NCBI GenBank assembly: GCA_031761405.1
Contig: JASEVX010000008.1
Span: forward strand, 74,444,014-74,508,013
DNA: 64,000 nt
DNA from: Serripes groenlandicus
Lineage: Eukaryota; Mollusca; Bivalvia; Cardiida; Cardiidae
Direction of reading: 5' to 3'
Shown here: piece after piece, positions 45,713 through 57,000 of the stretch
How positions within the stretch are numbered: the stretch's first letter is position 1
Layout: the number at the start of each line of letters is the position of its first letter
Notes under the pieces: generated by a model
Told to the model about the DNA's origin: nothing
Databases searched by the model: none
The model's input: only the letters and a program-made list of their open reading frames with translations
Made by a program: the position numbers and the translations under genes

Positions 45713-46130
45713 AAGAGCTGTCGGAGGACAGTGCGCTCGACTATTTCTCCGCTTATTTAAGTTACTGAGATAATGGACTCGAACGTAGTTGCATGCAAAA
45801 CATTAACCACAATTTCTTAAAGAGTGATAATTTGCATTATAGAGTTATTTAACATAATAATATACATAGGTGTGATAGTTGGGTAGGGTTGTAGAAAGTG
45901 TCAATGCAACGCATCAAGTAAATACTGAGATATGGACTCTTAATGTAGTTGCACGCAAAACTTTAACCAGAATTTCTTAGTAAATAATCTACATAGGTGT
46001 GATCGTTGGGTAGGCGTGTAGAAAGCTTCAATGCAATACATGTAGTATTTAGGTACTTGCATGTAAAACCTTAACCAAGGTGTGACGTAGACGCCGACGC
46101 CAGGGCGAGTAGTATAGCTCTCATATTCTT

Positions 46131-46131
<1 letters not shown>
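45713..46131 (+). mobile_element. Helitron-like element, TAGTCGAGC subfamily, 3' hairpin replaced by GA repeat
   Basis: The left end AACAAGAGCTGTCGGAGGAC with GCGCTCGACTA matches 10821. The right part GACGCCGACGCCAGGGCGAG, TCTCATATTCTTCG stops in the middle of the terminal hairpin, where a long (GA)n tract starts. The core holds two monomers (TGAGATAATGGACTC and TGAGATATGGACTC). Confidence 0.72.
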
Positions 46132-46213
<82 letters not shown>

Positions 46214-46292
46214 GAGAGACAGAGAGAGAGAGAGACAGAGACAGACAGAGACAGAGACAGAGACAGAGAGAGAGACAGAGAGACAGAGAGAC

Positions 46293-46333
<41 letters not shown>

Positions 46334-46397
46334 GAGACAGACAGACAGACAGACAGACAGACATACAGACAGAGAGAGGGGGAGGGGGGGGGGGGTT
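46132..46397. repeat. (GA)n / (GACA)n microsatellite with terminal G run
   Basis: Pure GA dinucleotides to about 46203, then mixed GAGACA and GACA tracts, then GGGGGAGGGGGG near 46380-46395. A 140-codon minus-strand open frame through it is a by-product. Confidence 0.95.
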
Positions 46398-46522
46398 AGT
46401 ATTTCTTATTATATGCTTATTAGTTTTAATGTTGGATGTTGTCATTCTTAAGGTTAAACAATCTACAGTACATACATGTATATAAATACACATATTGATT
46501 TGGAAAATATGAAATTAATTGC

Positions 46523-46873
46523 TTAACCCCCTTTCCCAAATGCAGATACATTTTAATACGTTTCCAGCAGTTGCAGTACACTGTCAAACATTGTGAAAAA
46601 AAGAGAAATTGCTCAATGGAGTAATTTTCTGTTTTCCAACAATGTTTTCTTCTCTTTTCTATTATCTAACTTTCATTCATAGAGGCTCCCCATGTTATAA
46701 CCCTTTCCCACCTGCAGAAGCATTTTGACGCACTAGCAGCAGACTACTTGTGAAAACATTGTGGCGAAAGGTGAGTTGCTTATGATGGCCACAATGTTTC
46801 AACTTTATTTAACAATTAAGCTTGGTTTTCAAAGTCGTCTCCTGCAGATTTGCTGTATGTGGGAAAGGGTTAA
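46523..46873. repeat. Two piggyBac-like palindromic MITEs
   Basis: First from CTTAACCCCCTTTCCCAAAT (46523), decayed at its right end. Second from ATAACCCTTTCCCACCTGCA (46698) to GTATGTGGGAAAGGG with TTAA at 46870-46873. Both have the TTTTGACGC, AAAACATTGTGGC and CAAAGTCGTCTCCTGCAGAT blocks. Confidence 0.65.
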
Positions 46874-46879
46874 AGATAT

Positions 46880-47500
46880 GTTCAATATTGTCTCCTGCAG
46901 ATTCATTTTATTGTTGGAAACGGGGATTACATGGCTACTTTTCCTGCGATTGTTTCAATATACATATGCAGCTAGTTCAGTCATGAACAGCTTTCTGTAT
47001 CATGAAATAGGGAAGTAACTTTTCCTTTCCACATTGTTTTCCTCTGGTTCACAAGCTTGCATTGGGACACATGTCATATTCTACCTTCACTTCAACTTGG
47101 TTCTGTACAAGTTTCAAAAGTGAAATAGCTGGTCTAACAACAAACTCGACACAGATGTGGTTTCTCTGGTCATGTGATAACATATCAACGGGGCTTTCAC
47201 TGAAATAGGGGTCAGATGCTGGGCAGTAAATGACTCCTGCAGAGGTGTGAGAATTGTTTACCGTTACATTTTCTTGGGGATTTTTGGAGATTCAGGCATA
47301 ATGTGAGAGACTGTGATGATTGACTTTCGATAACCCAAAAGAGGACAAATAAAACCTGGCATTTGTAAGGTTTAGTCCAAGATAAAGGTTGTCGCTTTGG
47401 CGTTATACTTTCTTAACCATGTCCGAAAGGGGCTGCCATTTTGTGTGTTAGCCTGACCAAATAATGTCATGGTCGTGGCAGATACTTACCTCTAGCCAAG
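46880..47500. other. Unassigned DNA
   Basis: No supported gene; the frame 46761-47018 starts inside a MITE. Confidence 0.4.
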
Positions 47501-47504
47501 GGTT

Positions 47505-47757
47505 GATTGATAGGGGTTTAATGCCGTTTTCAATAATTCTTTGGCGGTCAGTTCAGATACACATGTGTACTTGGCTTTTCACAGCAGTACTCAACACAAC
47601 AGTCTTTCAAAGCAACTGGCTGCTTTTCCACATAGAGTTTGTCCATTGTTGAAAGACGAACGACGTTTAGAGAATGTTGACAGAGCTGGGGTTCGAATTC
47701 ACAACCCCTGGATTGACAGCCTGCGTCACTACCGACTGAGATACCGGGGCTCGGCCC
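47505..47757 (-). repeat. tRNA-derived SINE
   Basis: Minus strand: GCCCCGGTATCTCAGTCGGT (A box), GAATTCGAACCCCAGCTCTG (B box), about 110 bp body, and a tail ATTATTGAAAACGGCATTAA, ACCCC. The tail resembles that at 14845. Open frames on both strands here are within the SINE. Confidence 0.75.
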
Positions 47758-48342
47758 CAGACAAGGGGATATGGACACTATTACCGAAAAAGAATACCAA
47801 AGATTCTTTGAAAGGCGTTTAAAATCGCACAAACCGCCTTGTTGTGACGAGGCTTTGCCTTTTTCATATTAAAGGTTTAGTGAACACAGGGACGAACATG
47901 TGCATCAGAGGGATAAGTAACCATATTGTGTCCTGAAGTATCAACCCTTCAGTCTACAGTACAGACCCAAAAATCTGCTCACTTCTGATCAAGAACTGAA
48001 ACCATTATCACAGCATGCAGCTAATTAAAATTGTGCTGCCATTATGGTACAATCTTGACCACAGGTAATTGATAGCCCCATTAAATACTTGGTCTGTTTC
48101 CTGCTATTCACATGTTCTTATATTTTCAGTTCCTGTGTCTGTGAATTCAGGTTTTGTTGTATCACTGTGCACTGTGCATGGAAATCAATAGTAATGCCAA
48201 TTAAAATGTATTATGTTATTGTTATTGTTATAGAACATAAATTTATTTTAAGTTGATAGAAAGTTACATTTATTGTGTTCAGTACTTCAAATGCCGCATA
48301 GTGTGGATATTTTAATTAACAACATGGGCTTCTTTATAGATG

Positions 48343-48799
48343 GTAAGTTTGTTTTTCTAATTTATTGAAATATAATACGGTACAGCCATTCACATTTACT
48401 ATTAGAAATATTAAATATTTTTTTCTAATTTTATAAAACTATACATTGTCAATTCAGAAAAAAATGCATTCTTTTTAACTCTTTTTTATATCTGCTTTAG
48501 ATTTATATACTTATTATATTTTGATCCTTAGTCTGTTTGTCCATTTACACAATCTGCTTTAAATTGAAAACAATAATGAAAAATTGTATTAAACCACCGT
48601 CTAAACTTTCAAAGCAATACATTATTATGTATATTGTTTTAATTGTTTTTCATTATATAATTTTATTGTAGAACTTTTCAAATGCATCTGGTACTTATAT
48701 TTAGTATCTTTGTAAATCAATAAAGTTACACAAAGGCGGCATATTTTAGCTTAATACTTAGCAACAGACTTTTTAATGAAAATACTTGTTATTTTTCAG
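48343..48799 (+). other. Predicted intron in front of the nuclease-like pseudogene
   Basis: Donor GATG|GTAAGT at 48343 and acceptor TTATTTTTCAG at 48799 are both good. The upstream open stretch from ATG 48291 reads MPHSVDILINNMGFFID. Joining it gives EYHVIYHEIRQDIRSV and then a stop, so either the upstream exon is untranslated or a base has been lost nearby. Confidence 0.45.
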
Positions 48800-48817
48800 A
48801 ATACCATGTGATTTACC

Positions 48818-51322
48818 ATGAAATTCGCCAAGATATTCGAAGTGTTTAAAAACGAAAGTTTTGGAAAAAACAATTTCATTTGGCTAGAGGAATTTGTACT
48901 GTTTTCAAATTCAAAAGATGAAAACATAAAAGTTAACAATATCAAACGGTCATTGGATTGACTTCAGACATTAGATAATAAAATTGGAGTTTCTGTAGGT
49001 TGTATAATAAAGTATGTTTTTAGAAGTAGGGAGACTTACAACTCGTGTAAATTAATATCTGAGGTCATTGAGGAACAAATTTCCGAAAACACAGATTCAT
49101 CCTATTCTCACATTTCATTTGAATTGTACAAAAAGATAGCAGAAACTAAGTTTTTTTATTCTAAATATCACCTAGAGGATATCAAATTTGAGGAAAAAAA
49201 AGTTTCTGATAAATGTACATAAACCACATTTCTCACCGTGTGAATGGCAGAAAATCTGCTGGTTTGAATGTCATTTTGAGAAGGACATTGATAATGATTA
49301 TGATTTGGAATATAATAGCTTAATTGAATTAAAATTTCAAGACATTTTGTCAGCAAAACAAGTAAGTGAAAAAATAAGATCTCTTTCCGAGAGTTTAATA
49401 AAGGAAAAATGCAGAAGAATAGATGCAGCAAACGTAAAGAATACGGTAGAATTGTGTGCACAAAAGCGTCATTTTCCATCAGTTATCGAATGTGAATTAA
49501 GAACACTATTACAAAGATATTGTGGTGACAATGTGGACAAAATAATTTGTTTTGATACAATTAACTCTGGATCAACAAACTCTATCCAATTAGTGATCTC
49601 CCTTTTCTCATTTGAGCTGGACTTCGATCTTAAATATGTATGTGAGAGTGCTTTCCATTCCGTGCGTAGGAAACATTGTGTCAACATAGAACATATATAT
49701 ATTGTCAATACTGATACTTGACAAAGTTATTGTGACCAAGACAATTATTCTCGTTTTTTTCTAAGACTAAGAGATATGACATTGAATTAAAAAAAGTGCA
49801 GGGAATTTATTTCGAATGGGATGCTAAGGACCACATAGTCAGCAGCGATGAACTCATCGTATTAAATGCACCACGAATTCCCCAGTCTGTTGCAAAGAAG
49901 GTTTCTGTTTGTGCAATAGAGTTTGCTGGAATAAAGTTTAAAGTAGGAAATATCAAAAGTGGCGCCGAATATCTCTCATACATACAAACATATCTAAACA
50001 GTCTGCTTCGTAATTGCTCAGCTATCTCAAATGTGATTGTATGTGAAGAAAAATATAATTTTACACCAGATGATTTGAAAGCAGCCACAAGAGAGCAGAG
50101 AAAAGCAAGCACAAAATCCACTTCTATTGATCACTTGAAAACTGGAGAGACAGTCATCAATGAGAACGTTTTCAACAAGGATGCTGTCACAAAAACCGAA
50201 GTTGGAAAACAAGCAATTAGCCAGTATCTAGCACAAAACGTTGAACAACTGTACTTTGACAATAACTTCACACTCATTATTGATAGTGAACTGCACATGT
50301 CACCATCCTGCCAGTGTACACAACAATGTAAATGTACTAAATACAGTACACCAATTATGTGTACCTACCAGAATACAGATGGGGTAGGAGGTTCATGTAC
50401 AGCAAAGCCCATGTCCACCATAAAACAAATGAAGGGAGAAGCTGAAATGTCAGTAGTTGACTGGATGATGCATTTCAAGAATGAAGCAAAGGAAGGCGAT
50501 GCCTTTGTCAGCTTGATAACATCGGGAGATATAGATGCTGTCTATATACATATATTTACCATCAGCAGACTGTGGCCAAGAATTGAAAGTGGCAAGTTCA
50601 GGAATCCTGTTTTTGTTGTTCTACAAAAACCAAGGGTGAAATTGGATATTTATAATATTACCGCTATTATAAATGTCTTCGAGGACAGATATCCCGGTGA
50701 AGAGGTTGGTGTAAAGGTTGCGCTGTCACTATGTTTAGGAGGGAGCGACTTTTTTCCGAAATGTCAGCACATTTCTCATGAAACTGTCCTCAATCTGGTA
50801 ATAGAAGATCCAGAATTTCGAAAAAATCTGTTTAAAGTAGGCCAAAAGATAGAAGTGAGCGAGCCATACTTGAAGACATTCTACAAAACTGTGTTTTGTC
50901 CCAAAAAACATCGTGGGATGAATATGTCATATGATCATGTACGTGCGTTGACAATAGCAAAATCTTAATGTCAATCACAAAAGGGCGGCTACATCACAAA
51001 TGATCCCCGCAGATGGCTTCCACCGGAAACTGCTATAACACAACTGGCCCACCTATTTCAGCTCCAAATCGATTATATAGGAACTGCAGGAAACCACAGC
51101 GCAATTATGCCAGACTTTCTGAAAAGTGACTCTCTTGTCAAACACGAATCTAGGAAAGTTGAGTATTATTTTGGGCAAGATGCACACTTCAATAGTTTAG
51201 AAGAATTGCCAGCAATTGACAGTTTGCCAAAGCGACGTATTAACTCCACACCACAGAAGGGTTCTAGGAAAAAACGGCAAATGACATCCACACCAAAATC
51301 AAAACAGAAGAAAAGAGTATGA
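48818..51322 (+). pseudogene. FEN/XRN-like (PIN-fold) nuclease-family protein, disabled
   Basis: A coding region of about 830 codons in three frames. Part 1 (48818-49200) starts MKFAKIFEVFKNESFG and has an in-frame TGA at 48959. A frame change in the A run near 49195 leads to part 2 (to 49721: FLINVHKPHFSPCEWQKICW...), then another to part 3 (49796-50968), which has a TAA at 50966-50968. The same frame continues without a break as CQSQKGGYITNDPRRWLPPE to the stop at 51322, ending in a Lys/Arg-rich tail (KGSRKKRQMTSTPKSKQKKR). Part 3 has SGDIDAVYIHIF, like the acidic strand of PIN nucleases, and LCLGGSDFFPKCQHISH, like the GNDFLP/GCDY motif of XRN and FEN1; HMSPSCQCTQQCKCTKY is a Cys cluster. 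Probably from a mobile element; the exact family was not identified. AATAAA lies at 51806. Confidence 0.6.
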
Positions 51323-52140
51323 AAATTACTGTGAATACCTGTACATGTATTGAGAGTTGAACAAAAGTTTTAAATATTAAAGAAATCTATCATCAAATTA
51401 TGGACGGTGGAATCAATTATTTTTTACACACGTGCAAATACTATGCATGTATGCAATATTGGCTTGATACCTTACAAAATACTTTGTTCATATTGTCAAA
51501 ATATAAAATGTATATAGCATTAGACATAAAAAGAGATAAAGATAACAGTGAAAGTGGGTTACTAAAGTCAATTTATGTCACTTAAAGTGTTTACATAATG
51601 CACTAATGCATTTTTCCTCAAACTGTTTAAATACTGCCCTAGATCTTATACATTTTTAAACTATTAAAATTCTAATTAACACTTTTATTTTCAATTTAAC
51701 TAAAACATTGTATCAACTTAAATATGTATAATATTATATATTATAATATTAAACATGTGTACATGTATATTTTTTTTAACTGCATTTGCTGATTTTTAAA
51801 AAATTAATAAAATATATGAAAATTACAGAGAATGTCTTTTTTCTCAATTCTCATATCAGAATTTAGGTCTGTGCAGCAAATGTCTACACATGTCTAACAG
51901 GAAATAGAGATTTTATTGCCCTAACTAATTAACTCTTGTGGCCCGTGACTAATGATTATCCCATTACTGACCAGAGCAGATAATTATCGCATTACTGCCT
52001 TCCCCAGCATTTGTAGCAAGTTAAACTAAAAAGTATTTTTTGTAGAATTTGAATTATTTTGTTTCTCCTCGTGATATTTTAATCGAATAACTGGTAACTG
52101 GTGAACACGGGAAGCTGATATAAAAAACATGAAAAATAGC
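51323..52140. other. AT-rich 3' flank without recognised gene
   Basis: No further coding signal; contains AATAAA at 51806-51811. GCATTTGTAGCAAGTTAAAC at 52009 resembles the word before 19086, possibly a shared repeat flank. Confidence 0.4.
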
Positions 52141-52144
52141 ATAC

Positions 52145-52985
52145 AGTAAAACCCTTTCCCTCACACAGACACTTTCTGACGCATCTGCAATATTGATAGA
52201 TGTTTCCATTTGCAACAATGTTTTTAAGTATATATAATAATTATGGTATCGTTTAAAGAGATTTTCCACATTTTTTTTTTTTATATTTTCAAAGTCGTCA
52301 GATTTATTGTAAGTGGTAAACGTGTTAAAGCTGGTGAAACGGATGCTAGTCGTTATAATACTTGAGCAGTGTCAGCCGATTTGGTGTCTTAACCCTTTCC
52401 CACCTGCAGACGCATTTTGACGCAGTAGCAGTTGACGACTTTTGAAAACATTGTGGCTATAGGTGAAAATACTTATGATTAGCAATTTCTCCTCAAGTTG
52501 GTCACAATGTTTTCAACTTAATTTAACAATTAAGCTATCTTTTATGGAGATTTTTTAGGTTTTCGCCACTATGTTTTCAAAGTCGTCTGCTGAAGATTTA
52601 TTGTATGTGGGAAAGGGTTAATGCATCTAAGTACAGTGAAGAGTCAGGCGAGCTTGAGCAACTGTCCGTCTACATGTAAGTTAGTCTCACATGCATCTTT
52701 CGACAAAAGACTGAAATTGTAGCCCCAAAAGTTGTTTGTAATTATATTTTAAAGTGATGTCAAAGACAAAACAAGCACCTGCTCATTAATATGTAAATGT
52801 GTAGTGTTTGCAAACGTTGTTGCAAAAGGAGAAATTGCTCATCATGAGTAATGTCTCCTCTTGCCACAATGTTTTCAACACTCATCTAAAACTAAACTTT
52901 TATATAAAGAGATTTTCCATAGTTTTCCCAAGATGATTTCAAATCGTCTACGGTATATTTGTTGCATGTTGGAAGGGTAAATGAC
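52145..52985. repeat. Three piggyBac-like palindromic MITEs, the middle one intact
   Basis: The middle copy, 52393-52617, is bounded by TTAA on both sides (52389-52392 and 52618-52621). It begins CCCTTTCCCACCTGCAGACG and ends GTATGTGGGAAAGGG. The interior folds back (GTGGCTATAGG...CCACAATGTTTTC). Copies at about 52148-52330 and 52790-52982 are decayed. Confidence 0.75.
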
Positions 52986-53547
52986 ACTATTTCTGTTGTG
53001 TCATCAGAGTTATGACCTTTGCAAAATCGATCTTTAATGACAAGAACTATTTAAGAATGCAAACGCGAGATGCACCCTAGGGGTAATAACCTTTAGCAAG
53101 GCACTTTAAAAATATCATGAACGTCTATAGGATGATACAATAGCATTATTGTGTAGACCAGAAGGTGATAAAGCATAGGCTGGTCTGGATCTCGCCTGTT
53201 ACGAACACATACATGCAGTCTTCATTGTGACATTCCGCGCTGATCAAAGGATTGCATTGTAATATAAGTGTTTTAAGGGCTTGCGAGTATATTTTGTTGT
53301 TTTTTACGAAATCATCTGCTTGTTTTCAATTTAACACAAAGATGTTCTTATCGCTGAACAATCGTCTTTCTTTTCGGCTTGAAGATTTGTGAGATCTTTC
53401 TCAAGGCTTTCCAAGAAGAGATACAACTTGTAGTTACACTTACACTTACCCTAACAGAACCGATTAAAAATTATAAAACATAATCATTAAGAACGGAGGA
53501 AAAGTCAACACTTCTTAAACTAACCGATGGTCAAGCATATTGTAAGC
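52986..53547. other. Unassigned DNA
   Basis: No supported gene or repeat family. Confidence 0.4.
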
Positions 53548-53548
53548 C

Positions 53549-53605
<57 letters not shown>

Positions 53606-53766
53606 GTCTCTCTGTGTCTGTCTCTGTCTGTCTGTTTGTCTCTGTCTGTCTCTGTCTCCTCTCTCTATCTCGCTCTCTCTCCCCCTCTCTCTCCTATTTC
53701 TTCTATATATATATATTCTCTCTCTCTCACACTCTCTCTCTTTCTCTCTCTCTCTCTCTATCTCTC

Positions 53767-53812
<46 letters not shown>

Positions 53813-53886
53813 TTCTCTTATATCTTCTTTCTCTCTCTCTTATATCTTCTCTCTCTCTTAAATCTCTCTCTCTATATATATATATA
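53548..53886. repeat. (CT)n / (TCTG)n microsatellite
   Basis: Long CT runs with interspersed CTGT and short TATATA tracts. Open frames of Ser/Leu repeats here are not genes. Confidence 0.95.
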
Positions 53887-53912
53887 AATTCGAGCCCAAG
53901 CTAGAAGATATT

Positions 53913-54283
53913 CAAGACGACTGTAACTGCAGATCTAACCGTAGGTGCCCCTTAGACGGAAAATGCCTCACTACTAGCGTGATATACCAGGCCACAGTTA
54001 CCCGTTATGATAACATGGACCTGGATACGTATATAGGCCTTACATGTAATAGTTTTAAATCAAGCTATTCTAGTCATTGCTCCAGCTTCATGAACAAAGA
54101 AAAGAGAATGCCACAACATTAAGTGAGCATATTTGGGGCCTAAAAGAGAACACTGTGATGTACTCAATAACGTGGAAAATCCTAAGCAGAGCTAAGCTTT
54201 ATTCACCGCATAACAAAATATGCAACCTTTGTCTAGAAGAAAAATGCTTCATTATCAACAGGACCAGACATGTCTTCCTTTGA
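53913..54283 (+). pseudogene. GIY-YIG-type nuclease domain remnant of a retroelement
   Basis: Frame 1 reads QDDCNCRSNRRCPLDGKCL, TTSVIYQATVTRYDNMDLD and TYIGLTCNSFKSSYSSHCSS, then is lost near 54095. Frame 2 continues ATTLSEHIWGLKENTVMYS, ITWKILSRAKLYSPHNKIC and NLCLEEKCFII. The IY...YIGLT pair with the later LSEHIW and CNLCLEEK blocks is the layout of the GIY-YIG-like domain at the end of a retroelement protein abundant in bivalves, perhaps Penelope-like. It lies between two CT microsatellites. No reverse transcriptase is seen beside it. Confidence 0.6.
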
Positions 54284-54369
54284 ACAAAAGAAACGAACTT
54301 TCAAGAGCATAAAACACATATTGTGCAACTTTAAACTTACAATATAAACAGTGACAGATTTGAGCAATT

Positions 54370-54398
54370 TTCGTCTCTCTGTCTCTCTCTCTCTTTCT

Positions 54399-54456
<58 letters not shown>

Positions 54457-54565
54457 TCTGCGTGTTTTTCTCTCTCTCAATCTCTATGTGTGTCACTCTC
54501 CCTCTGTCCTCTCTGTCTGTCTGTCTCTGTCTGTCTGTCTGTATGTCTGTCTGTCTATCTCTCTC
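54370..54565. repeat. (TC)n / (TCTG)n microsatellite
   Basis: TC dinucleotide tract changing to TCTG and TGTC tetranucleotides. Open frames are by-products. Confidence 0.93.
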
Positions 54566-54689
54566 TGCGTAACACAATGAGGTTAGAGATATACACGTGG
54601 GCGAGCGGTTATAGCCATATACGGGGTATGGGATGATCACATGTATACGGCGCCCCAGCCCCTATAGTATTTATTGTATGTTTATTTGA

Positions 54690-54857
<168 letters not shown>

Positions 54858-54979
54858 TGAGACTCTAGTTTAATCTTAGATCTATTTAAATAAATGAATG
54901 TACCACTATACGATTTCGTTTATTTACCTGTGTTTTCCTCGTGGACAATTTGATGTAGCTGGCCAGAGTGCTACATCTG

Positions 54980-55185
54980 TCGCTTCTCTCTCTCTCGGTC
55001 TGTCTGTCTCTGTATCTGTCTCTATCTCTGTATATATATATATCTTTCTCTCTGTCTCTCCTCTCTGTCTCTCCCTCTCTCTGTTTGTCACTTTCATTCT
55101 TTCTCTCCTCTCTGTCTCTCTCTCGGTCTGTCTCTTTCTCTCTCTGTCTGTCTCTCCTCTCTCTCACTGTATGTATGTCTGTCAT

Positions 55186-55258
<73 letters not shown>

Positions 55259-55318
55259 TTCTCTCTCTCTCTCTACGTTTGTCACTCTCTCTCTCCTCTG
55301 TCTCTGTCTCTCTCTGTC
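54980..55318. repeat. (CT)n / (TA)n microsatellite cluster
   Basis: CT and CTGT tracts with TATATATA at 55030 and 55220-55242 and a GTGTGT tract. No coding signal. Confidence 0.93.
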
Positions 55319-55339
55319 CCCACACTTACGATTAAGTTT

Positions 55340-56320
55340 AAGACCAACGTTAAGCTCTCGACGTATATTCATCTTAACGAAATCTCTCCAAAAAGTTATT
55401 TGAAGTTGAAGATATAGATTTTATAGGGCAAAAATGTTGTGGGACCATTTGCCATATTTATCTCAGTTGTTCCCAGACGTTATGAGGACATGTATTATCT
55501 CACATTTTTAATCTCTATTTGTCCTCAGACAGTATGGGGACATTTCCTATCTCACTTGATTTGAACGAATGTGTGAACAAAAAGTCGTCGAAGCATAGTG
55601 CTTCGTTACCTCCATGTTAACGAAATCTCTCCAAAACGTTATTTGCAGTTGCAAAGATATAGATTATGGAAGGCAAAAATGTTGTGGGGACATTTGCCAT
55701 ATTTATCTCAGTTGTCCCCAGACGTTATGGGGACATGTATTATCTCAACTTTGCAATCTCTATTTGTCCTAACACAGTATGGGGACTTGATTTGAACGAA
55801 TGTGTGAACACAAAGCTCTCAACATATATTCTTCATTACTTTCATCTTAACGAAATCCAAAAAGTTATTTGCAGTAGCAAAGAAATTGATAATATAGCCA
55901 AAGACTGTTGCGCAAAGACTGTTATGGGGATATTTGCAGTATTCATCTCATTTGTCCCCAGACTTAATGGGGACATCTGTTATCTCAAATTGTTAATCTT
56001 TATGTTGTCCTCAAGCAGTATGAGCACATTCGAAGTAAAGTCGAAGTATAGTGCTTCATTACCTTCATCTTACGAACTCTCTCCAAAAAGTTATTTGCAG
56101 TAGCAAAGATATTGATTATATATAGGGCAAAGATGCTGTGGGGACATTTGCCATATTTATCTGTGTGTCCCCAGACTTAATGGGGACATCAATTATCTCA
56201 AAGTTTAACTTCTGTTTGTCCTCAGACAGTATAGGGACATGTTTTATCTCAAATTTATAATCTCTTTTTGTCCTCAGACAGTATAGGTTCATGTCATATC
56301 TCCCTTGATTTGAACAGCCA
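55340..56320 (+). repeat. Tandem repeat, about four copies of roughly 240 bp
   Basis: GGACATTTGCCATATTTATC recurs at 55688 and 56142, with variants at 55443 and 55930. Between are CCAGACGTTATGGGGACATG, TTTGTCCTCAGACAGTATGG and GAACGAATGTGTGAACA. The unit itself contains GGGGACAT words in series, so it grew from a smaller motif. Confidence 0.85.
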
Positions 56321-56389
56321 TCTGTATGGAACGCCGGCACTGTCTTTAGAAGTGATGAAACTCCATTATTATGTCTGTTTGTTATTACA

Positions 56390-57000
56390 TTATGTACAAC
56401 AATCTTTACATGTTGTGCAAACATATTTATATTATGTCAGTATATGGTTATGTGTTGTGGTTTTGTACTTATATCCTGACAGTTTTTATTATATTATGTC
56501 GGTACATCTTTACATTATGTAGATACATATTTATATTATGTCGGTACATCTTTACATTATGTAGATACATCTTTATATTATGTAGATACATCCTTATATT
56601 ATGTAGATACATCTTTATATTATGTAGATACATCTTTATATCATGTGCTTGCTTTATTATATTATGTCCATACTTTATTGTATTATGTGGATACATATTT
56701 ACATTATGTAGATACATCTTTATATTATGTGGATACATCTTTATATTATGTATATAATCTTTATATTATGTAGATACATCTTTACATTATGTAGATACAT
56801 CTTTATATTATGTAGGTACACCATTACATTATGTAGATACATCTTTATATTATGTAAGTACATCTTTATATTATGTAGATACTTTATTGTGTGCTGTGTT
56901 TACTTTATTACATTATGTCCATACTTTATTACATTATGTCCATACGTTATTACATTATGTGCATACTTTAGTATAGTGTGTGCACAATTTATTATATAAT
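56390..57000 (+). repeat. 21 bp minisatellite
   Basis: Unit CTTTATATTATGTAGATACA plus T, about 28 copies, with drift to TTTATTACATTATGTCCATAC at the right end. The 21 bp length keeps one frame open, which explains the repeated LCRYIF open frame. Confidence 0.92.

Noticed and set aside
46071..46493. 140-codon minus-strand open frame
   Set aside because: Translation of the GA/GACA microsatellite.
47541..47832. Open frames of 93-94 codons on both strands
   Set aside because: They lie within a tRNA-derived SINE.
54898..55417. Overlapping open frames of about 145-149 codons in CT repeats
   Set aside because: They are strings of Ser, Leu and Val from (CT)n and (CTGT)n and are open in several frames at once; no gene.
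56371..56999. LCRYIF-repeat open frames that resemble a membrane protein
   Set aside because: Product of a 21 bp minisatellite whose length is a multiple of three.
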